This document shows, in pieces, positions 24,576-33,205 of a DNA stretch of 38,368 nt. The notes beneath the pieces are model-generated. The model saw nothing but the letters and a program-made list of their open reading frames with translations, was not told the origin of the DNA and ran no database searches. The stretch is from positions 1-38,368 of the forward strand of contig QBMS01000026.1 in assembly GCA_003249095.1 (NCBI GenBank). The letters are read 5' to 3'. The DNA comes from Snowella sp. (GTDB lineage Bacteria; Cyanobacteriota; Cyanobacteriia; Cyanobacteriales; Microcystaceae). Both the position numbers and the translations under genes were made by a program. The number at the start of each line of letters is the position of its first letter. Within the stretch, counting starts at the first letter, position 1.

Positions 24576-27122
24576 GTGTTTAAACAGTTAACTCAAAATC
24601 TTAAGAAAAAAACGAGTCAAGCTCTCCACTCCGTCGCGGAAGCCTTAGAAAAACAAGAGCCTGAGATGGTTCCGACTGTTTCATCCCCAGATCCCTCAAC
24701 TGTTGCGACGGTTTCCTCTGAAGAATCTTCCGCTTCAGAAGAACAGGAATTACAGCCCGCTTCATCCTCTGTATTAACCAAGGTTGCCGAACCCGAACCC
24801 CAGGAAGAACTCACCCCTCAACCAGAGTCACCTGTTAAAAGAAACCGAAAGAGACGACAACCCCGTAAAGCTCTGACCTTTCCCCAACTTGTCCAAACAA
24901 TCCCCCAAACCCTCTCTCCCATCGGCTCTCAATTAAAAAAAGTGAGTCAGCATCCTCGTTTTTGGTTGTTCACAGGCATGGGAATCGGATTCACCAGTAG
25001 CGCGATCGCCCTGGGTTGGGGAATTTCTGTCTTAGAAAAAAATACCCAGGAATCCGTTGAAGAGGTTTTGGTTTATTCGCCTCCTGGGACTCTTAAAATT
25101 ACCTCTAGTGATGGGGCAATTTTGCAGGAAATTGGGCCCGTCAGTCACGATAAACTCAAAGCCAATGCGATTCCACCACTAGTTAAACAAGCTTTTATTG
25201 CCAGTGAAGACCGACGTTTTTATGACCATCGAGGCGTTGATCCCCAGGGCATTTTGCGAGCGGCATTTTCTAATCTACAAGCGGGAGACGTGGTTGAAGG
25301 GGCAAGCACCATTACCCAGCAATTAGCCCGACTGGTTTTTCTGAATCAAGACCGCAATTATGGTCGGAAAATTCGGGAAATGCGCCTGGCTCAAAAGATT
25401 GAGGAAAAGTACACTAAAAATGAAATTTTACAGCAATATTTAAACCTGATTTATTTGGGATCAGGAGCCTACGGTGTGGCAGATGCAGCCCATGCCTATT
25501 TTAGTAAAACACCCGAAAAACTGACCCTAGCAGAAGCGGCAACCCTAGCGGGGATCGTCCCTGCTCCGAGTCGCTATTCCCCTATTGAAAATAAGGAATT
25601 AGCCACGAAACGACGCAATGAGGTTTTAAATAAAATGGCGGATGCGGGTTTTATTACCCCTGAACAGGCCCAAGCCACTATTCTTGAACCCCTGACCTTA
25701 AAAACGAGTCCCCTCAAACGCTTTAATCGACAGGCTCCCTATTTCACAGATTATGTTCTCAAACAATTGCCTGGATATGTTCCCGAAAAAGTCATCCAAG
25801 CGGGGGGATTGACGGTTGAAACTACACTTAATTTAGCCTGGCAAAAACACGCTGATGAAGTGGTTCGTAAGGCAGTGTCCCAGTATGGTCAATGGCAACG
25901 ATTTAGTGAAGCGGCCTTGGTCACGATTGATCCCAGAACGGGTCAAATTAAAACGATGGTGGGGGGTAAGGATTTTAATAACAATCAGTTTAACCGTGTG
26001 ACTCAGGCTAAACGTCAGCCAGGCTCAACTTTTAAACCCATTCTCTATGCTGCGGCGATCGCGGCGGGGCTTTCTCCTGACAAAACCTATCTCAACGCGC
26101 CCTTTACGGTGAATGGTTATACCCCCGAAAACTATGGAGATAAATATACAGGAGCGCCGATGTCCCTGCGTGAGGCTCTCAAAAGTTCAGTCAATGTGGT
26201 GGCGGTGCGTTTATTGCTGGATGTGGGTTGGAATCCTGTGATTAAGTTAGCTCGTAAAATGGGCATTGAATCTCCCCTAGAGCCGACCTATTCCCTGGCT
26301 TTAGGGTCCTGGGTCATGACTCCTTTAGAGATGACTAGTGCCTACGGGACTTTTCCCAATAAAGGAGTTCATGTCAGCTCTTCTGCGATTAAACGGGTTT
26401 TAGACCGTCACGGTCGAGTGATTTATCAATCCCAAGCTAAATTTACACCCGCCCTTGACCCTGAAAGTAATGCTATTTCGATTTCTCTGATGCGGGGGGT
26501 CGTAACGGGGGGAACGGGTCGTCCTGCTCAATTAGGCGATCGCCAGGTAGCGGGTAAAACGGGAACATCGGATAAGGCGCGGGATCTCTGGTTTATTGGT
26601 TATATTCCCCAACTGGTCACAGGAATTTGGCTCGGTAATGACAATAACACACCCACGAAAGGAGCCAGTACCACCGCCGCAATCATGTGGCAACAATTTA
26701 TGGTGGATGCGGTTAAGGGAATGCCCGTCGAATATTTCCCCGCATCACCGAAGAAACTAGAAGGGCGTAAACCGACCATTAAAGCCGAACCTCTCAAGGG
26801 CAGACGCATTAATAATCTCGCGATCGTCAATCCTGCTGGTAATAACGATAATTCTGTCAACAGTTCATCCAATGATGACAGCCGCCGTTCTCGCCGCCGT
26901 CGCCGCCGTAACCGTTCTTCTGAAAGTATTGATAATAATCAACAACCCACCGAAACTCGTCGTTCTCGCCGCAGAAGACGCAGAGTCACGGATGACAATA
27001 CTCAAGCCCAATCCTCTTCTGGACGCTCTTCTTCACGACGCTCCCGTTCTCAAAACAATTCAACTTCCACAACGGGAAATTCTAGCCTTCCTGCTCCTCC
27101 CTCGGCGAAAAAATCAGAATAA
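24576..27122 (+). CDS. Class A penicillin-binding protein (PBP1A-like) with Arg/Ser-rich tail
   Basis: This 848-residue bifunctional peptidoglycan synthase has an acidic, disordered N-terminus (1-85), a basic stretch and one membrane helix near residues 130-152. The GT51 glycosyltransferase follows with Glu211 in 'IASEDRRFYDHRGVDP' and 'EGASTITQQLAR'. The transpeptidase shows nucleophile Ser484 in 'RQPGSTFKPI', the SxN motif 'SSVNVV' and KTG at 661-663 ('VAGKTGTSDKARDLWF'). The last 110 residues are a disordered tail with two clusters such as 'SRRSRRRRRRNRSS' and 'TRRSRRRRRRVTDD'. The tail lies outside the membrane and may bind anionic wall polymers. The start is GTG at 24576 without a strong Shine-Dalgarno. 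Confidence 0.95.
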   Translation: MFKQLTQNLKKKTSQALHSVAEALEKQEPEMVPTVSSPDPSTVATVSSEESSASEEQELQPASSSVLTKVAEPEPQEELTPQPESPVKRNRKRRQPRKALTFPQLVQTIPQTLSPIGSQLKKVSQHPRFWLFTGMGIGFTSSAIALGWGISVLEKNTQESVEEVLVYSPPGTLKITSSDGAILQEIGPVSHDKLKANAIPPLVKQAFIASEDRRFYDHRGVDPQGILRAAFSNLQAGDVVEGASTITQQLARLVFLNQDRNYGRKIREMRLAQKIEEKYTKNEILQQYLNLIYLGSGAYGVADAAHAYFSKTPEKLTLAEAATLAGIVPAPSRYSPIENKELATKRRNEVLNKMADAGFITPEQAQATILEPLTLKTSPLKRFNRQAPYFTDYVLKQLPGYVPEKVIQAGGLTVETTLNLAWQKHADEVVRKAVSQYGQWQRFSEAALVTIDPRTGQIKTMVGGKDFNNNQFNRVTQAKRQPGSTFKPILYAAAIAAGLSPDKTYLNAPFTVNGYTPENYGDKYTGAPMSLREALKSSVNVVAVRLLLDVGWNPVIKLARKMGIESPLEPTYSLALGSWVMTPLEMTSAYGTFPNKGVHVSSSAIKRVLDRHGRVIYQSQAKFTPALDPESNAISISLMRGVVTGGTGRPAQLGDRQVAGKTGTSDKARDLWFIGYIPQLVTGIWLGNDNNTPTKGASTTAAIMWQQFMVDAVKGMPVEYFPASPKKLEGRKPTIKAEPLKGRRINNLAIVNPAGNNDNSVNSSSNDDSRRSRRRRRRNRSSESIDNNQQPTETRRSRRRRRRVTDDNTQAQSSSGRSSSRRSRSQNNSTSTTGNSSLPAPPSAKKSE

Positions 27123-27143
27123 TCCGCAGAAATAGTCATAAAA

Positions 27144-27166
27144 AAGGAGACTAATGATGTCTCCTT
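27144..27166. terminator. Bidirectional intrinsic terminator
   Basis: AAGGAGAC (27144-27151) and GTCTCCTT (27159-27166) form a perfect 8-bp stem with a 7-base loop between the convergent PBP and peroxiredoxin genes. On the minus strand the stem is followed by a T run. On the plus strand CGATTTTT follows. It should serve both genes. Confidence 0.8.
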
Positions 27167-27206
27167 CGATTTTTAGCTGATTATTTTTAGATCGATCAAA
27201 GATAGA

Positions 27207-27641
27207 TTAACCCGCGATCGCCAAAATATCTTGGGCGTGGGTAGCGGTTTTCACTTGCTCATCTACATGGCTAATTTTGCCCGTACTGTCGATGATATAG
27301 GTGACTCGTTTGGAATACGCACCACTGGCGACATCATAGGCATTAGTAATTGCGCCATCTGTATCAACTAAAAGTTGGAACGGCAAACCATATTTTTCTT
27401 TAAAGAGTTTATGGGAAGCCTGGTCATCTCGACTAACGCCTAAAACAACGATTTCTTTACCCTGATATTCCTGATGATTATCACGGAAACCCTGAGCTTC
27501 GATAGTACAACCAGGGGTATCATCCTTGGGATAAAAGTATAAAACAACGGTTTTTCCCGCAAAATCCGATAGTGAGACAGGTTTTCCTGAATCATCAACG
27601 GTGGTAAAACTCGGTGCAACGGTTCCGATTGCTAAGACCAT
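27207..27641 (-). CDS. PrxQ/Bcp-type peroxiredoxin lacking the usual resolving Cys
   Basis: This 144-residue thiol peroxidase of the AhpC/TSA superfamily, PrxQ/Bcp group, reduces hydrogen peroxide and organic peroxides. The active site is 'YPKDDTPGCTIEAQGFRD', with peroxidatic Cys45 and the conserved Pro, Thr and Arg. In classical Bcp/PrxQ the resolving Cys sits five residues later; here that position is Gln50, and no other Cys is present. It must therefore act as a 1-Cys enzyme, with thioredoxin, glutaredoxin or a small thiol resolving it. It has no signal peptide and stands alone, convergent with the PBP gene. Confidence 0.93.
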   Translation of the reverse strand: MVLAIGTVAPSFTTVDDSGKPVSLSDFAGKTVVLYFYPKDDTPGCTIEAQGFRDNHQEYQGKEIVVLGVSRDDQASHKLFKEKYGLPFQLLVDTDGAITNAYDVASGAYSKRVTYIIDSTGKISHVDEQVKTATHAQDILAIAG

Positions 27642-28156
27642 AATTTCTCACTTTTGACAATAGTGGATACTAACAATGATCATAAATCTTTACATCCCCA
27701 AAATCTAGCAATCCATTGAAGATTAATCAGCATTTGATTTTTCCCTGAGTTGGTAACCTCAGCATTCCCTAGTCATTCCTACGGTAGGCGATCGCGGATT
27801 CAACAAAAGCAGTTAAGAATTGATGGAAACCGATCTCGATATACTCGATATAAAGGAAAAAAGCGGAGCTTACTCTCTGGGGTCGGAAAAAATCACGATA
27901 TTCGGTTTTAGTTTATATCTCAAAGGATATCTATCACAAAACTGGGTTATTATACTAGACTATATTAAAATTAAGACCGAAAGAGAATCTTTAATTGTTC
28001 GATCATCGGTTTTAAGGACAAGGCTGTTCTTTGGTATCGTCTAAACAGTTATTCCCAGTTATATCTAATGAATCGATAACAAAGATTTACCCTTTTGGAT
28101 TTACACTAAATTGTCTTGCACGATTGCGTAGTATTTGATTATAGAAAACTAAACTA
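27642..28156. other. 515-bp gap without a supported gene
   Basis: A 74-codon open frame (27823-28044) exists but has no family likeness or good ribosome binding site, so I do not call it. Ahead of the next gene, TTGCAC (28116-28121), a 17-base spacer and TTATAG (28139-28144) form a weak promoter candidate that would give a very short leader. Confidence 0.45.
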
Positions 28157-28825
28157 ATGCCTAAAACCTTTACTCCTAAGCCATTGGGGCTAATTTTGCA
28201 GGAAGCTGGACTTATTACCCCCTCCCAGATAGAAGTTGCATTGCAAGATCAACAATATTATCAATTGCCTTTCGGAGAAATTTTGTCTTTGCATGGTTGG
28301 ATTCATCAGCAAACGGCTGACTTTTTTGCCGAGTCTTGGCCGACTCTTTTTGTCTCTTCCTACCTGCACCCTCTAGGATATTACCTAAAATCCGCCGCAC
28401 TCTTGAGCGATGAACAGATTGAATTGATTTTGGAAGAACAGAAGAAATTAGGGATTCGATTTGGGGCGATCGCGGTGCTAAAAGGATGGGTAAACCAGCA
28501 AACCGTCGATTATTTTCTGGAAAATTTAGTGGCTGATGCTAGGGCTGCCTCCAATTTTCAATCTAAAAATACAAGTCCAAAAAAGAGTTTAACTCTTCCT
28601 AAAAATACAGTACCAAACCACTTGTTATCAAAAACAAGGAAGGAATCGATATCGTCTTCTTGTCCCCCTAAATCGGTCGATTTCCATAATTTAAACCTCT
28701 TTATTAGTGAACCCACTATTTTTATTGATGATGATCTGATTGCTTTTGTTAGCCAAGGCGAAAATCCAGAAGAGTCCTATGATTTGTCTCAATCTTTGGA
28801 TTATCACCTCATCTATTCCGAATAG
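28157..28825 (+). CDS. Tandem MshEN/GspE-N-like repeat protein
   Basis: This 222-residue protein has two copies of a helical unit. The first is at about residues 10-60 ('LGLILQEAGLITPSQIEVAL', then 'FGEILSLHGWIHQQTADFF'). The second is at about 75-125 ('LLSDEQIELILEEQKKLGI', then 'FGAIAVLKGWVNQQTVDYFL'). The pattern matches the N-terminal domain of type II secretion/type IV pilus ATPases (GspE-N/MshEN, which in some proteins binds c-di-GMP). No ATPase domain follows; residues 135-222 are low-complexity. A regulatory or adaptor role is possible. The gene stands alone and its stop lies within a terminator stem. Confidence 0.65.
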   Translation: MPKTFTPKPLGLILQEAGLITPSQIEVALQDQQYYQLPFGEILSLHGWIHQQTADFFAESWPTLFVSSYLHPLGYYLKSAALLSDEQIELILEEQKKLGIRFGAIAVLKGWVNQQTVDYFLENLVADARAASNFQSKNTSPKKSLTLPKNTVPNHLLSKTRKESISSSCPPKSVDFHNLNLFISEPTIFIDDDLIAFVSQGENPEESYDLSQSLDYHLIYSE

Positions 28826-28862
28826 TTAGGGTATCTTTAACCATAACTATTCTGATTTTTTT
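28820..28862 (+). terminator. Intrinsic terminator after MshEN-like gene
   Basis: GAATAGTTA (28820-28828) and TAACTATTC (28844-28852) form a perfect 9-bp stem followed by TGATTTTTTT. The left arm includes the stop codon of the upstream gene. The convergent KDPG aldolase gene ends at its right edge. Confidence 0.75.
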
Positions 28863-29505
28863 AGAAATGGTTTTGAACTAAAGACAGGTTTGTTTGTAAA
28901 ACTTCTACTCGCTTTTTGATGACTGCCCAGTTTTCTGATTCAATAAGATTCGCTGGAAATAATTGTCCCGATAAACCCACCGCGATCGCGCCAGATTGAA
29001 TAAAAGAAAGAGCATTTTCTAGGGTTACGCCACCTGTGGGAATGAGGGGAATCTGTCCCAGGGGGCCTTGCAAAGATTTAATATAGTCCGTGCCACCCAA
29101 GGATTGAACAGGAAAAACCTTAACGGCACTTGCCCCCAGTTGCCAGGCGGTCACGATTTCTGTGGGGGTTAACGCGCCTGGGATAATGGGAATTTTGGCT
29201 TGAATTGCTTTTTTGATAAGATCTGCATTGACGTGGGGCGTAAAACAAAATTGACTGCCACAGGCGATCGCGTTTTCTAGATCCAGCAAGGTTAAAACCG
29301 TACCCGTCCCAATTAAACAGTGAGGAAAAGTTTCTCGTAATTCAGCGATTAATTTTGCGGGTTCGGCACTATTCCAGGTAATTTCAATCAGTCGCATTCC
29401 CCCTGCAATGACAGTCTGGGCCAAGGTACGCCCCAATTCTAAATTAGGCGTTCTTAAAACCGCGATCGCGCGATGGGCTTGTAAGGACGATAACCAAGTT
29501 TGCAT
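28861..29505 (-). CDS. eda: KDPG / KHG aldolase (Entner-Doudoroff)
   Basis: This 214-residue class I aldolase cleaves 2-keto-3-deoxy-6-phosphogluconate to pyruvate and glyceraldehyde 3-phosphate and often also cleaves 4-hydroxy-2-oxoglutarate. The TIM-barrel signature is complete: 'RAIAVLRTPN' near residue 12, Glu in 'MRLIEITWNSAEP', 'LIGTGTVLTLLDLE', 'FCFTPHVNADLI', 'IPIIPGALTPTEI', Schiff-base Lys in 'GASAVKVFPVQSLGG', and 'IPLIPTGGVTLENAL'. The partner edd is not in the window. The enzyme may serve the Entner-Doudoroff branch or proline/glyoxylate turnover. Confidence 0.95.
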   Translation of the reverse strand: MQTWLSSLQAHRAIAVLRTPNLELGRTLAQTVIAGGMRLIEITWNSAEPAKLIAELRETFPHCLIGTGTVLTLLDLENAIACGSQFCFTPHVNADLIKKAIQAKIPIIPGALTPTEIVTAWQLGASAVKVFPVQSLGGTDYIKSLQGPLGQIPLIPTGGVTLENALSFIQSGAIAVGLSGQLFPANLIESENWAVIKKRVEVLQTNLSLVQNHF

Positions 29506-29684
29506 TAATTTAAAATCACCCCAAAATAAACTGATATTAGGGAAAAATTAGGTAAATTTCCTCAAAAAAGCTGATTTCATCAAAATAATTGTCTCCCTTG
29601 GGATAAAAACTCAACTGGGGATAGTGTCTATTTTCTGCTGAAATTGTTAACATTCACTTATCGTTCGCTAGGAAATTTACGCCA

Positions 29685-30092
29685 ATGAATATCGAAGAAA
29701 ACACTCCCGTCGAAGTCATGACCGATAATCCCGCCCTGACAAAGACTGATATCCCCTTGGAGCAAGATTCTGTGACTGACGAAACCCAAGCTCTGATTCA
29801 AGCGATTCAAACCAAGGCTTTTTCCGAAGCTCAGAAAGCAGGTGATTTTGCCCGTGAAAGTTATCTAGAATTTATTCGTGGAGCTAGAGAACAGGTAGAA
29901 AGTCTTAAGGTATTTGATCCCGATAACATTGAAGCGGCAATGAAACAACTCCAAGGAGAAGTTGAAAAGGATTGGACAAATGTAACTCGTCAGTTTAATG
30001 ATTTTGGTTCTCAGTTTACTGATTTTGGCGATCGCCTAAGTGCCGCCGCTAAAGCCGCCTGGGAAGTTTTGACTAAATCCAAAGAAGTCTAA
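29685..30092 (+). CDS. Conserved cyanobacterial hypothetical protein
   Basis: This 135-residue, acidic, soluble protein has no signal or membrane segment. The first 35 residues are disordered. The remainder is helical and amphipathic ('AFSEAQKAGDFARESYLEFI', 'EAAMKQLQGEVEKDWTNVTR', 'FNDFGSQFTDFGDRLSAAAK'), with an apolipophorin-like or coiled-coil look. I believe similar proteins are common in cyanobacteria but know no function. The gene is monocistronic and converges on ccmK4 across a palindrome. Confidence 0.75.
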   Translation: MNIEENTPVEVMTDNPALTKTDIPLEQDSVTDETQALIQAIQTKAFSEAQKAGDFARESYLEFIRGAREQVESLKVFDPDNIEAAMKQLQGEVEKDWTNVTRQFNDFGSQFTDFGDRLSAAAKAAWEVLTKSKEV

Positions 30093-30164
30093 TTTAGTTA
30101 AAAATCGGAAACAATTTCCAACCTTAAAAAAATTAAGCTATTAATCATTCAAAACGCATACAGG

Positions 30165-30184
30165 CAAGGGGCTTAAGCCCCTTG
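30165..30184. terminator. 20-bp perfect palindrome between convergent genes
   Basis: CAAGGGGCTTAAGCCCCTTG is a perfect palindrome sitting between the 135-residue protein gene and ccmK4. It would form a stable hairpin in either transcript, but has no T run. It resembles dispersed CAAGGGG...CCCCTTG repeats seen between cyanobacterial genes, so it may be a repeat that doubles as a terminator. Confidence 0.6.
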
Positions 30185-30240
30185 TTACAGAATTTAGATT
30201 AACCTGCTTCAGTGGGCTTTTTTTGATTAAAATTCAATAA

Positions 30241-30585
30241 TTACCGACGATTGGGAACTAATCCTTCTGCTGCATTGCGAAACACTTCTACTTCATCGCT
30301 GAAATCAATGGGTAATACCGCAGTTACATTTTCGTGGGGACGAGGGATAATTACCCAGGTTTCGACCACAGCCCCTTCCGTCCGATTCACCGCATCAATG
30401 CCCGCCGCCATTGCTGTTTTGACTTCCTGAACATCACCCCGAATATTTAGGGTAAAACGCGCACTTCCTGCCCGAAGATAGCCGACAATGGTGATTCTGC
30501 CTGCTTTAACCATTGCATCAGCCGCCGCTAAAATACCGGGGAAGCCTTTAGTTTCAATAGAACCGACAGCGGATTGGGATGCCAT
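30241..30585 (-). CDS. ccmK4: Carboxysome shell hexamer protein CcmK4
   Basis: This 114-residue BMC-domain protein forms hexameric facets of the beta-carboxysome shell. The sequence 'SAVGSIETKGFPGILAAADA', 'ITIVGYLRAGSARFTLNIRG' and 'VVETWVIIPRPHENVTAVLP' matches the CcmK4 type; the 'RAGSARF' segment near the pore separates it from CcmK1/2. It is second in a ccmK3-ccmK4 pair, 151 bp after ccmK3. This satellite locus is usually apart from the main ccmKLMN operon and tunes shell permeability. The C-terminal tail 'RNAAEGLVPNRR' is typical. Confidence 0.95.
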   Translation of the reverse strand: MASQSAVGSIETKGFPGILAAADAMVKAGRITIVGYLRAGSARFTLNIRGDVQEVKTAMAAGIDAVNRTEGAVVETWVIIPRPHENVTAVLPIDFSDEVEVFRNAAEGLVPNRR

Positions 30586-30736
30586 GATAATTCTCCTAAG
30601 ATACGAAATGATTCAATAAAAATTAGATTAAGCTTAAATAATGGAATATTTAGCTAAAAAGTGGGAAAAAATAAATCGCTTAAATTCCTATCCCAGTGTC
30701 ACTATAGGTTAAGAAGGGGACAGAGTGCCAGAGAGT

Positions 30737-31045
30737 TCAACTGCGAAAACGGGCAACTTTTTCGGTATATTCGATGGGTAATACGGCGAGAACATTTTCG
30801 GGAGGATTGGGAACGATATAGTGACTGACCACTTCTCCTCCATTGGTATTCGTGGCGGCTTTGAGTCCCATTTCAACGGCAAGATTAACTTCTGAAACAG
30901 GGCCTCGGACTGCGACCAAAAATTCTCCCCGTTCAGCTAAATCGTAGTAAACCAGAGTGACACGCCCGCCTTTTACCATTGCGTCGGCTGCGGCTAGGAC
31001 AGCAGGAAATCCTAAAGTTTGAATAACACCAACAGCTTCGGGCAT
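30737..31045 (-). CDS. ccmK3: Carboxysome shell protein CcmK3
   Basis: This 102-residue BMC-domain shell protein is of the CcmK3 type ('MPEAVGVIQTLGFPAVLAAA', 'RVTLVYYDLAERGEFLVAVR', 'VVSHYIVPNPPENVLAVLPI'). CcmK3 does not readily form homohexamers but assembles with CcmK4 into mixed hexamers. The start at 31045 is supported by GGAG 9 bases upstream and by family length; the frame continues 29 codons further upstream (to 31132) without family support. The gene leads the ccmK3-ccmK4 pair and is divergent from the TldD-family gene. Confidence 0.95.
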   Translation of the reverse strand: MPEAVGVIQTLGFPAVLAAADAMVKGGRVTLVYYDLAERGEFLVAVRGPVSEVNLAVEMGLKAATNTNGGEVVSHYIVPNPPENVLAVLPIEYTEKVARFRS

Positions 31046-31238
31046 AGCGATTCTCCAGCAGGGTTCAATGAAAAACGAAAGTATAAAAGGCAACATTCCA
31101 TTATAAGAGAAAAAGGTGTCCTGACCGTTCAAAATAAATCAAACTCTATTAAGTGATTGGGCGATCGCGACTCATCAAACCTGTCTAGGAGAATAAAAGA
31201 TAAGATTAAATCAGCCCTTTACCCGAAAATCCTTGGCT

Positions 31239-32636
31239 ATGACGGACTCCCTTACAGAAATCAAAAATCAATTAAGTGATCTGATGACTCGTTACCGCGA
31301 TCGCGTGGATTATTTAGCGATTCGTTTAGAACAATCGGAAGGAACCAATATTGTCCTGCGGAGTGAGAAAATTGAAACCCTGAGTGAAGGGATTGCGATC
31401 GGCGGTCAAGTGCGGGCCTGTCATCATGGCGGTTGGGGATTTGCGGCGTTTAACCGTCTTTCTACACTGCCTGAACGGATTGAAGAGGCGATCGCGGCGG
31501 CCAAATTAGTGGGAGAAGAAGAAACCATCCTTGCCCCTGTTGATCCTGTGCAAATTATTTGTCAATTGCCCCTAACAGGAACCGATCCCCGCCACATTCC
31601 TCTAGCTCAGAAAAAAGCCCTCTGCGATCGCTACAACGAAATTTTACGCAGTTTCAGTCCCAAAATCACCACGACTTCCGTTCGGTATGGAGACACCACT
31701 CAAAGAATTCTTCTGGCGACTTCTGAAGGTTCCATGATTGAGCAATCCTGGTGTGATATTGAAATGCGCTTTTCTGCCACCGCCAGGGACGGAGAAATGC
31801 TCCAAACAGGACGAGAAACCACTGGATCGCGCAAAGCCTACGAAGATTTAGCCAGTTTAGACCAGCAAGTAATGGATGCCGCCCAAAGAGCCGTTACTGC
31901 TCTCACTCTCCCGACCGTCAAAGGCAATACTTACACCGTCGTGATTGATCCCATTTTAAGCGGATTATTTGTCCATGAAGCCTTTGGCCATCTCTCCGAA
32001 GCCGATATGCTCTACGAAAATCCCGATTTATTGGAAGTCATGAGCATGGGCAAACGGTTTGGCAGTGAGCAATTGCAAATTTTTGATGGAGCCGCCCCCG
32101 CAGGCCATCGCGGGAGTTATTTCTATGATGATGAAGGGGTTCAGGCAACCACGACCCAATTGATTAAAGACGGTGTTTTAGTGGGACGACTCCATTCACG
32201 GGAAACGGCGGGAAAACTTGGCGAAACAGCGACAGGCAACGCCCGTTGTCTGAATTATCACTATCCGCCCATTGTCCGCATGACCAATACCTGGATTGAG
32301 CGCGGTCACACGCCTGTTAAAGAGCTATTTAACGATATTTCCGAAGGCGTTTATGCCCGTAATTGGTTAGGTGGCATGACCAATGGAGAAATGTTTACCT
32401 TTAGTGCGGGGGAAGCCTGGATGATTCGCAATGGTCAACTCGCTGAACCTGTGAGAGATGTCACTTTATCGGGCAATGTGTTTAAGACATTAGCTAATAT
32501 TGAGGCGATCGGCGATGATTTCCATTGGGACGAGTCGGGCGGTTGCGGTAAAGGCGGACAAAGCGGCTTGGCAGTAGGCTGTGGCGGCCCTAGCTTAAGA
32601 ATTAAAGAAGTGGTAATTGGGGGAGATTCAGATTAA
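31239..32636 (+). CDS. TldD/PmbA family metalloprotease (TldD-type)
   Basis: This 465-residue zinc protease of the TldD/PmbA family carries 'VHEAFGHLSEAD' with the HExxxH motif (His246, Glu247, His251), which marks it as the catalytic TldD-type subunit. The C-terminal Cys/Gly segment 'GGCGKGGQSGLAVGCGGPS' is also typical. In enterobacteria TldD and TldE process microcin B17 and the CcdA antitoxin; cyanobacterial pairs may mature ribosomal peptides or have housekeeping roles. The TldE partner is not nearby. ATG at 31239 is preferred over a TTG two codons upstream. Confidence 0.92.
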   Translation: MTDSLTEIKNQLSDLMTRYRDRVDYLAIRLEQSEGTNIVLRSEKIETLSEGIAIGGQVRACHHGGWGFAAFNRLSTLPERIEEAIAAAKLVGEEETILAPVDPVQIICQLPLTGTDPRHIPLAQKKALCDRYNEILRSFSPKITTTSVRYGDTTQRILLATSEGSMIEQSWCDIEMRFSATARDGEMLQTGRETTGSRKAYEDLASLDQQVMDAAQRAVTALTLPTVKGNTYTVVIDPILSGLFVHEAFGHLSEADMLYENPDLLEVMSMGKRFGSEQLQIFDGAAPAGHRGSYFYDDEGVQATTTQLIKDGVLVGRLHSRETAGKLGETATGNARCLNYHYPPIVRMTNTWIERGHTPVKELFNDISEGVYARNWLGGMTNGEMFTFSAGEAWMIRNGQLAEPVRDVTLSGNVFKTLANIEAIGDDFHWDESGGCGKGGQSGLAVGCGGPSLRIKEVVIGGDSD

Positions 32637-32816
32637 GGCAGCAAAAACAAGACACACAGCACAAGAAAATGTAATTTTTGCATCAAGGTCAGTGGATAAT
32701 AGCAAAACAATTAACAAATTGATGGCATTTTATGTTATTAAACTAAGTTATCCCTGACCTAAAATAATAACGGCTCAAACGGGTTTAAAACAATCGATTC
32801 AGCAAGGTTAAACGAT

Positions 32817-33086
32817 ATGTTTAGTTTGTTCTTATTTCTGATTTATCTCGCGTTAATTGGTATTGTCTTTTCTGCTAAAAATCCAAAATGGTGGATTAAG
32901 GTGGATACTCAAATTCCAGTTTGTACCTATTATTTTGGCCCGTTTGAGTCGATGCAAGAGGCAGAATCTAGTCAGGTCGATTATCTTCAAGATTTACAAG
33001 AAGAAGGGGCAGAAGGCATTAGTTATGTTATTCAAAAATGTTCTCCTAAACACTTAACGATCGCCGAAGATGATTTTAATCTTTAA
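32817..33086 (+). CDS. DUF1816 domain protein
   Basis: This 89-residue protein has a hydrophobic N-terminus ('LFLFLIYLALIGIVFSA', one membrane helix or signal). The DUF1816 core follows: 'WWIKVDTQIPVCTYYFGPFE' and 'YLQDLQEEGAEGISY'. The family is small and restricted to cyanobacteria and plastids, and its function is unknown to me. The spacing of 180 bp to the TldD gene suggests its own promoter. Confidence 0.82.
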   Translation: MFSLFLFLIYLALIGIVFSAKNPKWWIKVDTQIPVCTYYFGPFESMQEAESSQVDYLQDLQEEGAEGISYVIQKCSPKHLTIAEDDFNL

Positions 33087-33116
33087 AATTTGTGTAAGAA
33101 ATTGATGGATTAGAAA

Positions 33117-33136
33117 GGACATAATATATTATGTCC
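33117..33136. repeat. Palindromic repeat family, copy C
   Basis: GGACATAATATATTATGTCC is a perfect 20-bp palindrome followed by CTAC. Copies B (21789) and A (12541) share its core. It lies between the DUF1816 and Uma2 genes. Confidence 0.65.
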
Positions 33137-33205
33137 CTACAAATATTTTACCAACCAAATCTGCTGTATCTGTAAATCTCTATCGTTCTGTTTCTAAAAA
33201 AATCC

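Noticed and set aside
26872-27135. Second plus-strand frame over the PBP tail
   Set aside because: Shifted reading of the Arg/Ser codon repeats; the PBP frame continues through the region to its stop at a terminator.
27820-28044. 74-codon open frame in the gap after the peroxiredoxin gene
   Set aside because: No recognisable motif, TTG/ATG without a clear ribosome binding site, and composition like the flanking non-coding DNA.
30586-30736. Possible extra gene between ccmK3 and ccmK4
   Set aside because: The 151-bp spacer has no open frame with support; it is AT-rich leader sequence.
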